Shown piece after piece: positions 52,948 through 62,119 of a stretch of DNA of 64,000 bases. Where the stretch lies: NCBI RefSeq assembly GCF_002211285.1, contig NZ_LOKX01000033.1, positions 124,001 through 188,000 of the forward strand, in the 5' to 3' direction. Source of the stretch: Rhizobium sp. R635 (GTDB taxonomy: Bacteria; Pseudomonadota; Alphaproteobacteria; Rhizobiales; Rhizobiaceae). The first letter of the stretch is position 1. Every line of letters begins with the position of its first letter. The notes beneath the pieces were generated by a model. It searched no databases. It was not told where the DNA came from and saw nothing but the letters and a program-made list of their open reading frames with translations. The position numbers and the translations under genes were made by a program.

Positions 52948-53850
52948 TCAGTTCTGAAGCGCCCGGGGCCGCAGCCAGCGTGGCGTCCAGCCGAGATTCA
53001 TGCCGGCGGCGGCAAGCAGGATGGTGGCGGCGCCTAATATCTGGATCGGCTGCAGCGTGTGGCCGAAAGCCAGCCGGTCGACGAGGATCGCGGCGATCGG
53101 ATAGAGGAAGGAGAGGGCGCCTGTCAGATGCGTCGGCAGCCTCTGGATCGCGCCATAGAGCAGCACATACATCAGCCCGGTATGGACGACGCCGATGGTG
53201 ACCAGTATCGCCCATCCTCCCGCATCGGCAGGCGGATGGGAAAAATCGGTCATCGGCGCCAGCATCAGCATGCCGGTCGCAACCTGGATGAGCGCGATCA
53301 GATGCGGCGGCGTGCCTTTCAGCCATTTCGCCGCCAGCGCCGCGAGCGCGTAGAAGAAGGCCGCACCAAGCGCCATCAGGATGCCGAGGCCGTAGCCGTC
53401 GAATGCATCGCTGCCCGCGCCGGGCTTCGCCTGCACGATCGCCGTCATCCCGGCGAAGGCGAGCGCCAGCCAGAACAGCTTGGCGGCGGTGATCTTCTCG
53501 CCGAGAAAGAGCGCGCCGAGCACGAGCAGCATGAAGGGCTGGGTATTGTAGACGGTCGTCGCGACCGAGATCGTCGCATGCGAATAGGAGGCGAAGAGCA
53601 GCAGCCAGTTGACCACGATGGCGACGCCGCCGAAGACGGCGATGCCGAAGGTGCGCAGCGTGATGATGCCGGGCCGCAGCAGCCCGAGAACCCCGCAGAT
53701 CACAAGCAGAGTGAGCGCGCCGAACAGGCAGCGCCAGAAGACCACGCCGCTGACCGGCTGGCCGGACATGACGACGAACCAGCCGATCGTCCCCGAGATC
53801 AGCATCGCCGCCGTCATTTCCGCTGAGCCTCTTTTGATGTCGTTGCCCAT
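52948..53850 (-). CDS. EamA/DMT family transporter
   Basis: 300 aa, ten helices in two EamA repeats, with ISGTIGWFVVMSGQPVSGVV and FLYPIAAILVDRLAFG. Start at 53850 with GGAGG. Divergent from an Lrp-type regulator gene (112-bp gap), which probably controls it, as is common for amino-acid exporters. Confidence 0.9.
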   Translation of the reverse strand: MGNDIKRGSAEMTAAMLISGTIGWFVVMSGQPVSGVVFWRCLFGALTLLVICGVLGLLRPGIITLRTFGIAVFGGVAIVVNWLLLFASYSHATISVATTVYNTQPFMLLVLGALFLGEKITAAKLFWLALAFAGMTAIVQAKPGAGSDAFDGYGLGILMALGAAFFYALAALAAKWLKGTPPHLIALIQVATGMLMLAPMTDFSHPPADAGGWAILVTIGVVHTGLMYVLLYGAIQRLPTHLTGALSFLYPIAAILVDRLAFGHTLQPIQILGAATILLAAAGMNLGWTPRWLRPRALQN

Positions 53851-53962
53851 GATCGCCTCCGTTTTCGACGATAGGAGAATATTGCGGAGGAAGTCGTTTT
53901 TATATAATGATGAAAAGGGAGATTTGCTTTAATGCCTAATAATAATATGAAAAGTGATCAGA

Positions 53963-54427
53963 ATGACTAATGATGCGCAATCACTCGATGAGGTCGATCA
54001 GGCCATTCTGGAGGCGCTGGCCGGCAATGCGCGGATCTCGCTGAAGGAATTGGCGCAGGAGGCAGGCCTCTCCTCGCCGAGTGCCGCCGAGCGCCTGCGG
54101 CGGCTGGAGGAGCGCGGCGTCATCAAGGCCTTCACCATCGATCTCGATCCCGCCGCCGTCGGTTATCCCCTGCAGGCGATCGTGCGGGTGCGCCCGCTGC
54201 CGGGACAGCTGCATATCGTCGAGCGCATCATCCAGGACATTCCCGAAATCGTCGAATGCGACAAGGTGACGGGCGAGGATTGCTTCATCGCCCGCTTGGT
54301 CGTCCGTTCCATGGGTGAACTGGACGGCATTCTGGACAGGGTCGCGGAAAAGGCGGAGACCAACACCTCGATGATCAAGTCGTCGCCCGTCAAACGCCGC
54401 CTGCCGCCGCTTTCACGGAAAATGTAG
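53963..54427 (+). CDS. Lrp/AsnC family transcriptional regulator
   Basis: 154 aa from the ATG at 53963; a GTG nine nt upstream is in frame. HTH LDEVDQAILEALAGNARISL and LSSPSAAERLRRLEERGVI, then a RAM ligand domain (about 80-145) with ECDKVTGEDCFIARLVVRS. Divergent from the EamA gene. An AT-rich tract (TTTTTATATAATGATGAAAA) in the gap is a likely binding region. Confidence 0.93.
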   Translation: MTNDAQSLDEVDQAILEALAGNARISLKELAQEAGLSSPSAAERLRRLEERGVIKAFTIDLDPAAVGYPLQAIVRVRPLPGQLHIVERIIQDIPEIVECDKVTGEDCFIARLVVRSMGELDGILDRVAEKAETNTSMIKSSPVKRRLPPLSRKM

Positions 54428-54446
54428 GAGCTGGCTGAGCCGGGCC

Positions 54447-55346
54447 TTAAAAATCCGCCATCGGCGAGAGCATTGCCGGAAAATCCACGCTGGTGTCGCC
54501 AAGGCCGCGCACCATCAGCACGGTCCCGCTCTCGAAGGGGTGCGGAACACCGTCCCAATCGAGCCTGTCCGGGCGGAAAAACACGTCGATGGAGGTCGGG
54601 GCGACCTCCAATCCTCCGAGGATCATCGCAAGCGGCGGTATCTCCGTTGCAACGACATCGATGAGGCCGAAGCGTCCCGACTCGTCCGTCTTCCAGGCAA
54701 TTGCCGTCTGCTGATCTTGCAGAAAACTGATCCGCACATCGGGATCAAGGCGGGTATTGATCAGGAACATCGCCGCATTGTTCGACACAGCCAGCGAATT
54801 CGAAACCGGGCTCCGTCCTTTCAGCAGCGATTGCAGAAGAGCAAGATCGTCAGGATCGGTCGGTGTAAGCAGTCGCGCAGGCCGCAGCGCGGAAGAGGCC
54901 GCTGGTGCTATGCCCTCGTATCGATGCAATGGTATCGAGCGAAAACCATAAGGTTCGTAAAGCGACGGCTTGTCGGTATAGAGGATGACGGCTTCGAAAC
55001 CTTGCCGGTCGCACCAGTCGAGCGCTTTTACCGTCAGGTCGCGGTAGAGCCCGCGGCCGCGCCATGGCGGACGCACCGCGCCGGATTGCAGCCCGGCGGC
55101 ATGGACGTTCCGGCCGTTGATGACGAAGGGCAGCGCGAAGGCCGAGATATTGGCGGCAAGCTCGCCTTTGGCATCGAACCAGCCGAAGGGCATGCTGGTG
55201 GGATCGGGGCCGCCAAGCTGTTTCAGCGGCCCGATATCGATGCCGAAAATATCCTGAAGCAGGCGAACCAGCGCCGACCAGCCGGCGGGATCGGCGAAAT
55301 AATCCTGACGAAAGCTCAGGCCCGCGCTGTCGAGGCGCTGTGCCAT
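54447..55346 (-). CDS. GNAT family N-acetyltransferase
   Basis: 299 aa, ATG at 55346 overlapping the dut stop (TGATG; a GTG one codon earlier is possible). The GNAT acetyl-CoA motif VRPPWRGRGLYRDLTVKALD (about 93-112) and YTDKPSLYEPYGF are clear; the C-terminal half is an unusual extension, as in Eis-like two-part GNATs. Substrate unknown. Confidence 0.85.
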   Translation of the reverse strand: MAQRLDSAGLSFRQDYFADPAGWSALVRLLQDIFGIDIGPLKQLGGPDPTSMPFGWFDAKGELAANISAFALPFVINGRNVHAAGLQSGAVRPPWRGRGLYRDLTVKALDWCDRQGFEAVILYTDKPSLYEPYGFRSIPLHRYEGIAPAASSALRPARLLTPTDPDDLALLQSLLKGRSPVSNSLAVSNNAAMFLINTRLDPDVRISFLQDQQTAIAWKTDESGRFGLIDVVATEIPPLAMILGGLEVAPTSIDVFFRPDRLDWDGVPHPFESGTVLMVRGLGDTSVDFPAMLSPMADF

Positions 55347-55816
55347 CACACGCCAGTGGAGCCGAAGCCGCCTGCGCCGCGCGCGGTTTCGCTGGCCTCT
55401 GTGATCTCGGCCACCCGCGCCTGGGTCACTGGCGCGATCACCATCTGGGCGATGCGCATGCCGCGCTCGATGATGAAGGCTTCCTCGCCGAGATTGGCGA
55501 GCAGCACCTTCACCTCGCCGCGATAGTCGCTGTCGATGGTGCCCGGCGAATTCAGGCAGGTGATGCCGTGCTTGAAGGCAAGGCCGGAGCGGGGCCGCAC
55601 CTGTCCTTCGAACCCTTCGGGAATCTCGAAGATGAAGCCGGTCGGCACCAGCGCCCGTTTGCCGGGCAGCAGCGTCAGCGGTTCGCGGTCGGCAACGGCG
55701 GCGCGCAGGTCCATGCCGGCCGCTCCCTTGCTTTCATAGGCAGGCAGGTCGAGGCCTTCGCCGTTGGCCAGGCGGATGAGGTTCAGCGTCGGGCTGAGAT
55801 CGTGATGAATGGTCAT
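55346..55816 (-). CDS. dut: dUTP diphosphatase
   Basis: 156 aa with all five trimeric-dUTPase motifs: AAGMDLRAAV, RPRSGLAFKHG, GTIDSDYRGEVKV, RGMRIAQMVIA and the C-terminal GAGGFGSTGV. It hydrolyses dUTP, limiting uracil in DNA and feeding dTMP synthesis. First gene of a pair with the GNAT. Confidence 0.97.
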   Translation of the reverse strand: MTIHHDLSPTLNLIRLANGEGLDLPAYESKGAAGMDLRAAVADREPLTLLPGKRALVPTGFIFEIPEGFEGQVRPRSGLAFKHGITCLNSPGTIDSDYRGEVKVLLANLGEEAFIIERGMRIAQMVIAPVTQARVAEITEASETARGAGGFGSTGV

Positions 55817-55906
55817 GGCCCATTACTTTGCGCGTGCGGGGGCAAGGTCAATTGCAAAGCCGGGCGTTAGTCGCTAGTTAAGCGGCAATTCCACAGGATT
55901 CACATC

Positions 55907-57490
55907 ATGGCCGAAAGCCTCGCCGAGGCGGTCTCCCGCCGCCGCACATTCGCTATTATCGCCCACCCGGACGCGGGCAAGACGACGCTCACCGAAAAGC
56001 TGCTGCTGTTCGGCGGCGCCATTCAGCTTGCCGGCGAAGTCAAGGCGAAGAAGGATCGCATGCAGACGCGCTCCGACTGGATGAAGATCGAGCGCGAGCG
56101 TGGTATCTCCGTCGTCACCTCGGTGATGACCTTCGAATATAACGACAATGTCTTCAACATCCTCGATACTCCAGGCCACGAGGATTTCGCCGACGACACC
56201 TACCGCACGCTGACGGCCGTCGATGCCGCCGTCATGGTCATCGATGCCGCCAAGGGCATCGAGCCGCGCACGCTTAAGCTCTTCGAAGTCTGCCGCATGC
56301 GCGACATCCCGATCATCACCTTCATCAACAAGATGGATAGGGAAAGCCGCGATCCCTTCGAAATCCTCGATGAGGTGGAAGAGAAGCTGGCGCTGGATAC
56401 GGCGCCGATCACCTGGCCGATCGGCCGCTCGAAGACCTTCTGCGGCTCCTATCACCTGGCGAACAGCACCGCCCGCGGTTCCGACACCGAAGTGGAGACG
56501 ACCCCGGTCAACGGCCCGCGGGCGATCGCCGACAGGCTGCCGGAAAACGAGCGCCAGGCCTTCGTCGACGAGACGGAATTGGCGATCGAAGCCTGCCGTC
56601 CCTTCGACCGGCAGTCCTTCCTGGAAGGTCATATGACGCCTGTTTTCTTCGGCTCGGCGCTGCGCAATTACGGCGTTCGCGACCTCATCAACGCGCTCGG
56701 CGATTTCGCGCCGCCGCCGCGCGACCAGGTCGCCGATACCAGGACCGTACACGCGACCGACGACAAGATGACGGCCTTCGTCTTCAAGATCCAGGCGAAC
56801 ATGGACCCGAACCATCGCGACCGTATCGCCTTTGCCCGCATCTGCTCCGGCAAGCTCGAGCGCGGCATGAAGGCGAGGCTCGCCCGCACCGGCAAGCAGC
56901 TCGGCCTGACGGCGCCGCAATTCTTCTTCGCTTCGCAGCGCCAGCTCGCCGACACCGCCTATGCCGGCGATGTCGTCGGCATTCCCAATCACGGGACGCT
57001 CAGGATCGGCGATACGCTGACCGAAGGTGAATCGCTGGTCTTCCAGGGCGTGCCGAACTTCTCGCCGGAAATCCTGCGCCGCGTGCGCCTCGAAGATGCG
57101 ATGAAGGCGAAGAAGCTCAAGGAAGCCCTGCAGCAGATGGCCGAGGAAGGCGTCGTCCAGCTGTTCTCGCCGGAAGACGGCTCGCCGGCGATCGTCGGCG
57201 TCGTCGGCGCCCTGCAGCTCGACGTGCTGAAGGAACGGCTGATGGCCGAATACGGCCTGCCTGTTTCCTTCGAAATGTCGCGCTTCTCCGTCTGCCGCTG
57301 GATCTCGTCCGATCAGCCGGCCGATCTCGACAAATTCCTCACCGTCAAACGCGGTGATATCGCCCGCGATCTCGACGGCGACCCGGTCTTCCTCGCCCAG
57401 GACGCATTCTCGCTGCGTTACGAGGCGGAGCGTTATCCGGCGATCAAGATGGTCGCGATCAAGGAATATCACGCCGCCAAGGCGGCGTGA
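55907..57490 (+). CDS. prfC: Peptide chain release factor 3
   Basis: 527 aa GTPase. G1 AHPDAGKTTLTEKLL, G2 RGISVVTSVM, G3 DTPGHEDFADDTYR, G4 NKMDRES. The rest has the EF-G-like domains with GVVGALQLDVLKERL. It releases RF1/RF2 from the ribosome. The ribosome site is weak. Confidence 0.97.
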   Translation: MAESLAEAVSRRRTFAIIAHPDAGKTTLTEKLLLFGGAIQLAGEVKAKKDRMQTRSDWMKIERERGISVVTSVMTFEYNDNVFNILDTPGHEDFADDTYRTLTAVDAAVMVIDAAKGIEPRTLKLFEVCRMRDIPIITFINKMDRESRDPFEILDEVEEKLALDTAPITWPIGRSKTFCGSYHLANSTARGSDTEVETTPVNGPRAIADRLPENERQAFVDETELAIEACRPFDRQSFLEGHMTPVFFGSALRNYGVRDLINALGDFAPPPRDQVADTRTVHATDDKMTAFVFKIQANMDPNHRDRIAFARICSGKLERGMKARLARTGKQLGLTAPQFFFASQRQLADTAYAGDVVGIPNHGTLRIGDTLTEGESLVFQGVPNFSPEILRRVRLEDAMKAKKLKEALQQMAEEGVVQLFSPEDGSPAIVGVVGALQLDVLKERLMAEYGLPVSFEMSRFSVCRWISSDQPADLDKFLTVKRGDIARDLDGDPVFLAQDAFSLRYEAERYPAIKMVAIKEYHAAKAA

Positions 57491-57604
57491 GCCCAGGGCA
57501 ATTATCCGCGCGCCCTCTCTCCAGCCTCAGCCTGAGGTGCTGATCGTTGTGCTGCCTGAAATAAGCCTAGCGGCCTGCCGCAGCGCCCAAGCGCCCTCGT
57601 CCCG

Positions 57605-58006
57605 CTAATCCTCTCCGTCAAACCGCGGCAGTGGCTCGATATTCTCGACCCAGGGCAGGGCCGATCGGCACCATATTTGTTTTCTGGGCGTCAGCTCCCG
57701 ACGCTGATCGATGCCGCCGAGGCGGATGCCGATCGCACCGCCTTCCGCGTCCGTGCGGTAGAGCGGCGATCCGCAGTTCGGGCAGAAGAATTGCCGGCTG
57801 AGACCGCCGCTGTCGCCGTATTTCGTATAGCTTTTCGGCTCACCGGCGATGAGACCGAAACTTCCCGGCCGCGCCGGCGCGGTGACGCGATAGGTGGACC
57901 CCGTCAGCCGCTGGCAATCGGTGCAGTGGCAGATCGATATCCGCTCCGGTTCGATCTCCGCCTGATAGCGGATCGCCCCGCAATGGCATCCTCCCGTTAT
58001 GTGCAT
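57605..58006 (-). CDS. GFA family (glutathione-dependent formaldehyde-activating-like) protein
   Basis: 133 aa from the ATG at 58006 (MHITGGCHCGAIRYQAEIEP). The zinc ligands are CHCGAI, CHCTDCQRLTG and FFCPNCGSPLY (S-(hydroxymethyl)glutathione synthase/CENP-V fold). Single domain of usual length; activity uncertain. The upstream frame to 58153 is not family-like. Confidence 0.88.
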   Translation of the reverse strand: MHITGGCHCGAIRYQAEIEPERISICHCTDCQRLTGSTYRVTAPARPGSFGLIAGEPKSYTKYGDSGGLSRQFFCPNCGSPLYRTDAEGGAIGIRLGGIDQRRELTPRKQIWCRSALPWVENIEPLPRFDGED

Positions 58007-58016
58007 CGGCAATTCC

Positions 58017-59549
58017 TCAGTCCGCCGGTTGCGCGGCCGGGCGCGCGGCATAGAAGGCCTTGGCGTTCGCGGTGAAGGCGGCCCGCTGATCGGCTTTCGT
58101 GTAGAACATATGCCCGCCGCGATAGAGTTCCAGACTGACGCGGCCGGCGGCAAGCGACGGCGGCAGATGGTCGATCACGTAGCGGCTGACGCTGTAAGGC
58201 GTCACCAGGTCGCTGTAGCCATGGGCGATCAGGAGATGGAATGCCGAATTCGAGGCGAGCAGCTGCCTGACGTCGTCGGTGGCGCTCGCCTGGAAGCGCG
58301 ATCCGCCGCCATGGCCGCCGCCCCATTCCCAGCGCCGGCTGATATCGCTGTCGAGCAGCGTATAGGTCATTTCGGTTTTGAAGCCGAGTTCGTTGCGGGC
58401 ATAGTCGGCGAAGGCGCCGCCATAGGCGCGGGTGAAGCCGTCGAGAATGGCATCGTCGCCGCGGTCGTAATCCGATTCCGGATAGGGATCGGGTGCTGCA
58501 AAGGAGGCGTCGTATGAGCTCATCACCTCGCCGCTCCCCGCATCCGAATGCTTGACGAAGGAATTGCCAAGGAAGCCGCGGTTGCGGGCGACGATATCCT
58601 GAGGAATGCCGGTCAGCCGGGAGATCCTGCCGTAGAAGGCGTCGGCATCGGCGCCCTCCGGCGGCGGACCCGCGAGCGTCGTCAGATAGTCGCCGAGCGC
58701 AAAGGTCTCGGCTTCGCGCTGCTTCCCTTCGTCAAAGGCCTTCTCCCGGTCGAGCCTGGCTGCGGCCAGCGACGGCAGTTCGAGTGCAGCCCCGAGCGCG
58801 AACTGATCGGCATTGAACATCAACTGCCCCTCGAGCAGGGGCGAAAGCATGATGGCGCCGGCGACGACGATGCCCTGGCTTTCCTGCAATACCGAGGCGA
58901 CCTTGGCTGCGCGAAAGCCGCCATAACTTTCGCCGAGCAGATATTTCGGCGAGTTGGATCGGTTGTTGTGGGCGATATAAAGCGCGATTGCCTTGGCGAT
59001 GCTCTGGGCATCGGCATTGACGCTGTAATAGTTGGAGGCATCGTCCGCCTTGACCGTCCGGCTCCAGCCGGTGCCGATCGGATCGATCAGCACGAGATCG
59101 GTGAAATCGAGCCAGCTTTGCGGGTTATCGACGAGTTGCGCATGGGCGCCGTCGCGCCCCTCCGCCCCGAAATCCAGCACTTTCGGCCCGACCAGCCCGA
59201 GATGCAGGAAGGCGGAAGCCGCGCCCGGCCCGCCGTTGAAGGCAAAGGTCAGCGGCCGGTCGGGTCCGCCGTCCTTTTGAACATAGGCGGTATAGAAGAT
59301 CGCGCCGGTCTGCGCGCCGTCCTGGCCGAAAAGATCGAGCGTGCCGGCGGTGGCGGTATAGGCGATCTTCCGGGCGCCGACCGTCAGCTCGTGCTCAGTG
59401 ACGGAATCGGCCGGCAGCAGCTTCAGCACGCCGTCGCGTGCGCTGCGCTCGACATTCGCCTGGCGTTCGCCGCCTTCCTGCGCCAGGGAAAGGGCAGGGG
59501 CGAGAGACGCCGCTAGTGCGGCCAGCAGAAAGAGGGGTCGTATGCGCAA
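58017..59549 (-). CDS. S10 family serine carboxypeptidase-like peptidase
   Basis: 510 aa. I favour the TTG at 59549 (MRIRPLFLLAALAASLAPAL), since GGAGG sits 7 nt upstream and a Sec signal follows directly; the ATG at 59594 would bury the signal. The alpha/beta hydrolase triad is visible: LLGESYGGFRAAKVA, HGYSDLVTPYSV and RGGHMFY; FAFNGGPGAASAF is the oxyanion region. Secreted peptidase. The GFA gene lies 10 nt downstream. Confidence 0.88.
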   Translation of the reverse strand: MRIRPLFLLAALAASLAPALSLAQEGGERQANVERSARDGVLKLLPADSVTEHELTVGARKIAYTATAGTLDLFGQDGAQTGAIFYTAYVQKDGGPDRPLTFAFNGGPGAASAFLHLGLVGPKVLDFGAEGRDGAHAQLVDNPQSWLDFTDLVLIDPIGTGWSRTVKADDASNYYSVNADAQSIAKAIALYIAHNNRSNSPKYLLGESYGGFRAAKVASVLQESQGIVVAGAIMLSPLLEGQLMFNADQFALGAALELPSLAAARLDREKAFDEGKQREAETFALGDYLTTLAGPPPEGADADAFYGRISRLTGIPQDIVARNRGFLGNSFVKHSDAGSGEVMSSYDASFAAPDPYPESDYDRGDDAILDGFTRAYGGAFADYARNELGFKTEMTYTLLDSDISRRWEWGGGHGGGSRFQASATDDVRQLLASNSAFHLLIAHGYSDLVTPYSVSRYVIDHLPPSLAAGRVSLELYRGGHMFYTKADQRAAFTANAKAFYAARPAAQPAD

Positions 59550-59651
59550 GATATGGCCTCCGGCGTGCGAATGCAGGCGGAGATAGCGTAACATCGGCCG
59601 GAGACCACGGGCATCAAGAGATGGTGATGGGCCGGTGAGCGCGAGGGCGGC

Positions 59652-60941
59652 TCAGACTTTCTCGACGGCGCGCACATTCACCTCCAGCGCCCGGCCGGCT
59701 TTCCAGCCGTTGATCGCGGCCCCGAGCCCAAGTGCGATGAAGAGAACCGCGCACCAGGAAAAGCTTCCGGTCCAGCCGCGAATGAGGCCGACGACGAGCG
59801 GGCCGATGGCCGCAAGGAGATAACCGACGCATTGCGCCATGCCGGAGAGATGGGCGGCGACATCGGGATCGCGCGAGCGCAGCACGATCGTCGTCATGGC
59901 CGCCGCGATCAGTCCACCCTGGCCGATGCCTTGCAGCGCCGCCCACAGCCAGACGGTCGAAAGCGGTGCGAAAAGCAGCCCGAGCAGGGCGGTGACGGCG
60001 ACGCCGCAGAGGCTGGCATTGATCAGCCGCTGGTCCCGGCCGCGCACGGCGATATGCGGCACGACGAGGCAGGAGGCCGCCTGTACCATCACCGAGAGCG
60101 AAACGATCGCCCCGGCGGTGACGCCGTCGAGCCCGCGTTCGCGCAAGATGGGAACGAGCCAGCCGAAGACGCAGTAGGCCAGCGCCGATTGCAGCCCCAT
60201 GAACAGCGTGACCTGCCAGGCCAGGCGGTCCCGCCAGAGGCCTTCGATGCGAAAGCCGTTTCGCCTTGCCTGGGCGCCGCTGCGAAGGACCTGCGGCAGC
60301 CAGATGAGACCGACGATCAGAGCCGGTAACGCCCAGGCGGCGAGCGCGCCCGCGAGGGAGCCGCCGAGCATATGTTCGATCGGCAGCGTCAGCCCGGCCG
60401 CACTCGCCGCACCTGCACAGAGCGCCATCGTGTAGAAGCCGGTCATCAGCGCGGCGCGGGTGGGGAAGTCCCGTTTCACCAGCCCCGGCAGCAGCACGTT
60501 GCCGACGGCGATGCCGGCGCCCGCAAGCGCGGTGCCGAGGAAGAGCAGCGGCACGGAGGACAGCCCGCGCAAACCGGTGCCGAGCGCAAGCAGAAGAACA
60601 ACGCCGAGCAACGTGCGTTCGGTCCCGATGCGCTGGGCAAGACGAGGCGCAAGCGGCGAGAAGGCGCCCAGGCAGACGACCGGAAGCGTCGTCAGCAGGC
60701 TGGCGCCTAGTGCACTCAGCCCGAGTTCGGAGCGGATCTCCGGCAAGAGCGCCGAGGCGCTGGAGAAGACCGGGCGCAGATTGAAAGCGATCAGCACGAG
60801 GCTCGCGCCGAGCAGGAACCGATCCGCGCCACTCTGCACCGGCGTTGCATGTGGCGAGGGAAGGCTGCCGGCCTCGGCGTCGATCAGCAATTCGTCGGCC
60901 GCCTCCAGCGTGATGGCGGCATCGTTGGAAGGTGTGTTCAT
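59652..60941 (-). CDS. MFS transporter, CynX/NimT-like
   Basis: 429 aa, 12 helices, with LRPVFSSASALLPEIRSELG (first loop) and GNVLLPGLVKRDFPTRAALM, the CynX/YycB cyanate-nitroimidazole branch. N-terminal 45 residues are acidic and cytosolic. The start overlaps the gntR stop by 4 nt (ATGA). Substrate unknown. Confidence 0.88.
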   Translation of the reverse strand: MNTPSNDAAITLEAADELLIDAEAGSLPSPHATPVQSGADRFLLGASLVLIAFNLRPVFSSASALLPEIRSELGLSALGASLLTTLPVVCLGAFSPLAPRLAQRIGTERTLLGVVLLLALGTGLRGLSSVPLLFLGTALAGAGIAVGNVLLPGLVKRDFPTRAALMTGFYTMALCAGAASAAGLTLPIEHMLGGSLAGALAAWALPALIVGLIWLPQVLRSGAQARRNGFRIEGLWRDRLAWQVTLFMGLQSALAYCVFGWLVPILRERGLDGVTAGAIVSLSVMVQAASCLVVPHIAVRGRDQRLINASLCGVAVTALLGLLFAPLSTVWLWAALQGIGQGGLIAAAMTTIVLRSRDPDVAAHLSGMAQCVGYLLAAIGPLVVGLIRGWTGSFSWCAVLFIALGLGAAINGWKAGRALEVNVRAVEKV

Positions 60942-61615
60942 GACAGGATCATCCGGTCGAGCGCGGCAAGAACGGGCGCCATGAAGCGGCGCACAGCCGC
61001 ATCCGCCTTGTTCGGATCGCCGGTTTCGATCGCGTCGACGATATCGGCATGCGCCTGCATGTCGGGTTCGGGGATGTCCTTGCCGAGCGTCGCCGCGATG
61101 GTGTCGGCGATCGAGGCAGAGAAGAAATCGTAGATCTCGATCATCGCCCGGTTGCCGGAAGCGGCGATGACCGCCTTGTGGAAGGCGAGGTCCCGTTCGA
61201 TGAAGGCGGCTTCATCGCCGCCGGCGTAACTGCCGCGTTCGTTCAGCAGCCTGCGGAGATCGGCAATCACCTCCGGCGTCTTGCGCATCGCCGTCAGCCG
61301 GGCAGCTTCGACATCGAGCGCGCAGCGCGCTTCGAACTGATCGCGCAGGCTTGCGCGCCGCGCCATCGTCAGCGGCCGGCCGGCATCGCTCGTCGAGCGC
61401 ACATAGGTTCCCGAGCCTTGTCGGGTTTCGAGATAACCCTGGGAGACGAGCACCCGCACCGCCTCGCGCACCGTGCCGCGGCTGACGGAAAGCATGGCCG
61501 ACAGCGAGGCCTCGTTCGGCAGCTTGTCGCCGACCGCCCAGCGTTTGCCGAGAATGTCGCTGCGGATCGCCTCGATGGCCTCGTCGGCGAGATTGGTCTT
61601 GCTGAGCGCCTGCAT
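60938..61615 (-). CDS. FadR-subfamily GntR transcriptional regulator
   Basis: 225 aa. wHTH GDKLPNEASLSAMLSVSRGT plus VREAVRVLVSQGYLETRQGS (about 30-75), then an all-helical FCD effector domain (90-215). It heads the two-gene unit with the MFS exporter, and its start is adjacent to a perfect 43-bp palindrome. Confidence 0.93.
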   Translation of the reverse strand: MQALSKTNLADEAIEAIRSDILGKRWAVGDKLPNEASLSAMLSVSRGTVREAVRVLVSQGYLETRQGSGTYVRSTSDAGRPLTMARRASLRDQFEARCALDVEAARLTAMRKTPEVIADLRRLLNERGSYAGGDEAAFIERDLAFHKAVIAASGNRAMIEIYDFFSASIADTIAATLGKDIPEPDMQAHADIVDAIETGDPNKADAAVRRFMAPVLAALDRMILS

Positions 61616-61657
61616 CTTCTACTCATAAAGTCATCTGATGACTTTATGAGTAGAAGA
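61615..61657. promoter_or_regulatory. Perfect 43-bp palindrome at the gntR start
   Basis: Arms of 21 nt around a single T at 61636, containing AAAGTCATC-T-GATGACTTT, the kind of core bound by FadR-type regulators. It reaches to the gntR start codon, so bound regulator would block its own start. Likely autorepression. Confidence 0.75.
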
Positions 61658-61694
61658 ATTTGGATTCGCCGTCAACGCTCGAAATTCAGGCAAT

Positions 61695-61720
61695 AAAAAA
61701 GGGCCGCCTCAGCGACCCTT
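61695..61720 (-). terminator. Rho-independent terminator upstream of gntR
   Basis: On the minus strand GGGTCGC-TGAG-GCGGCCC (one G-T pair) is followed by TTTTTTATT. A textbook terminator that ends the short unit at 61780-61851 before gntR. Confidence 0.85.
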
Positions 61721-61779
61721 TCCATGAGTTTGGCCTCGAACTGGCCTGGACTGTCGATGCAGCCCCAGGAAGGCGGGTC

Positions 61780-61851
61780 TTAGAGCGAGGGCTGCCTCGC
61801 TTTCATCACCTCTTCCATGCCCGTTACGAGGTCCGAAATCTCATTAGACAT
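61780..61851 (-). CDS. Candidate 23-aa leader peptide or small ORF
   Basis: ATG at 61851 with a very strong ribosome site (AAGGAAGG, 6 nt before). It opens MSNEISDLVTGMEEVMKAR and ends QPSL-stop at 61780. A 7-bp hairpin AGCGAGG/CCTCGCT (61784-61801) covers the stop, and a terminator lies 60 nt beyond. It may be a leader peptide for attenuation of gntR-MFS, a stand-alone small protein, or an sRNA of about 200 nt with chance coding. No codon run suggests an amino-acid signal. Confidence 0.5.
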   Translation of the reverse strand: MSNEISDLVTGMEEVMKARQPSL

Positions 61852-62119
61852 TGGATCACCTTCCTTTCGTTCTGTTGCCGATGGATTGAAGGTAGAGCGA
61901 TTCTTCCGAGATGCAAGCAGAAATGCTTCCAACCGCTCGCCGCGGTCACGGCGTCCCGTTCACAAAAGAACACAGCGTTTTGCCGAATTTGAAGCTGTTA
62001 TCGGTCACGAATCCGTCATGATCCGTTTGCAAACCGGCCAGGCGTTAAGCTCTTGTTAGCCGCAGCGTTCGACAATTTCAGTATTCCCGCCGAGCGGCGG
62101 GTTCGGGAGCAAGCAAGCC

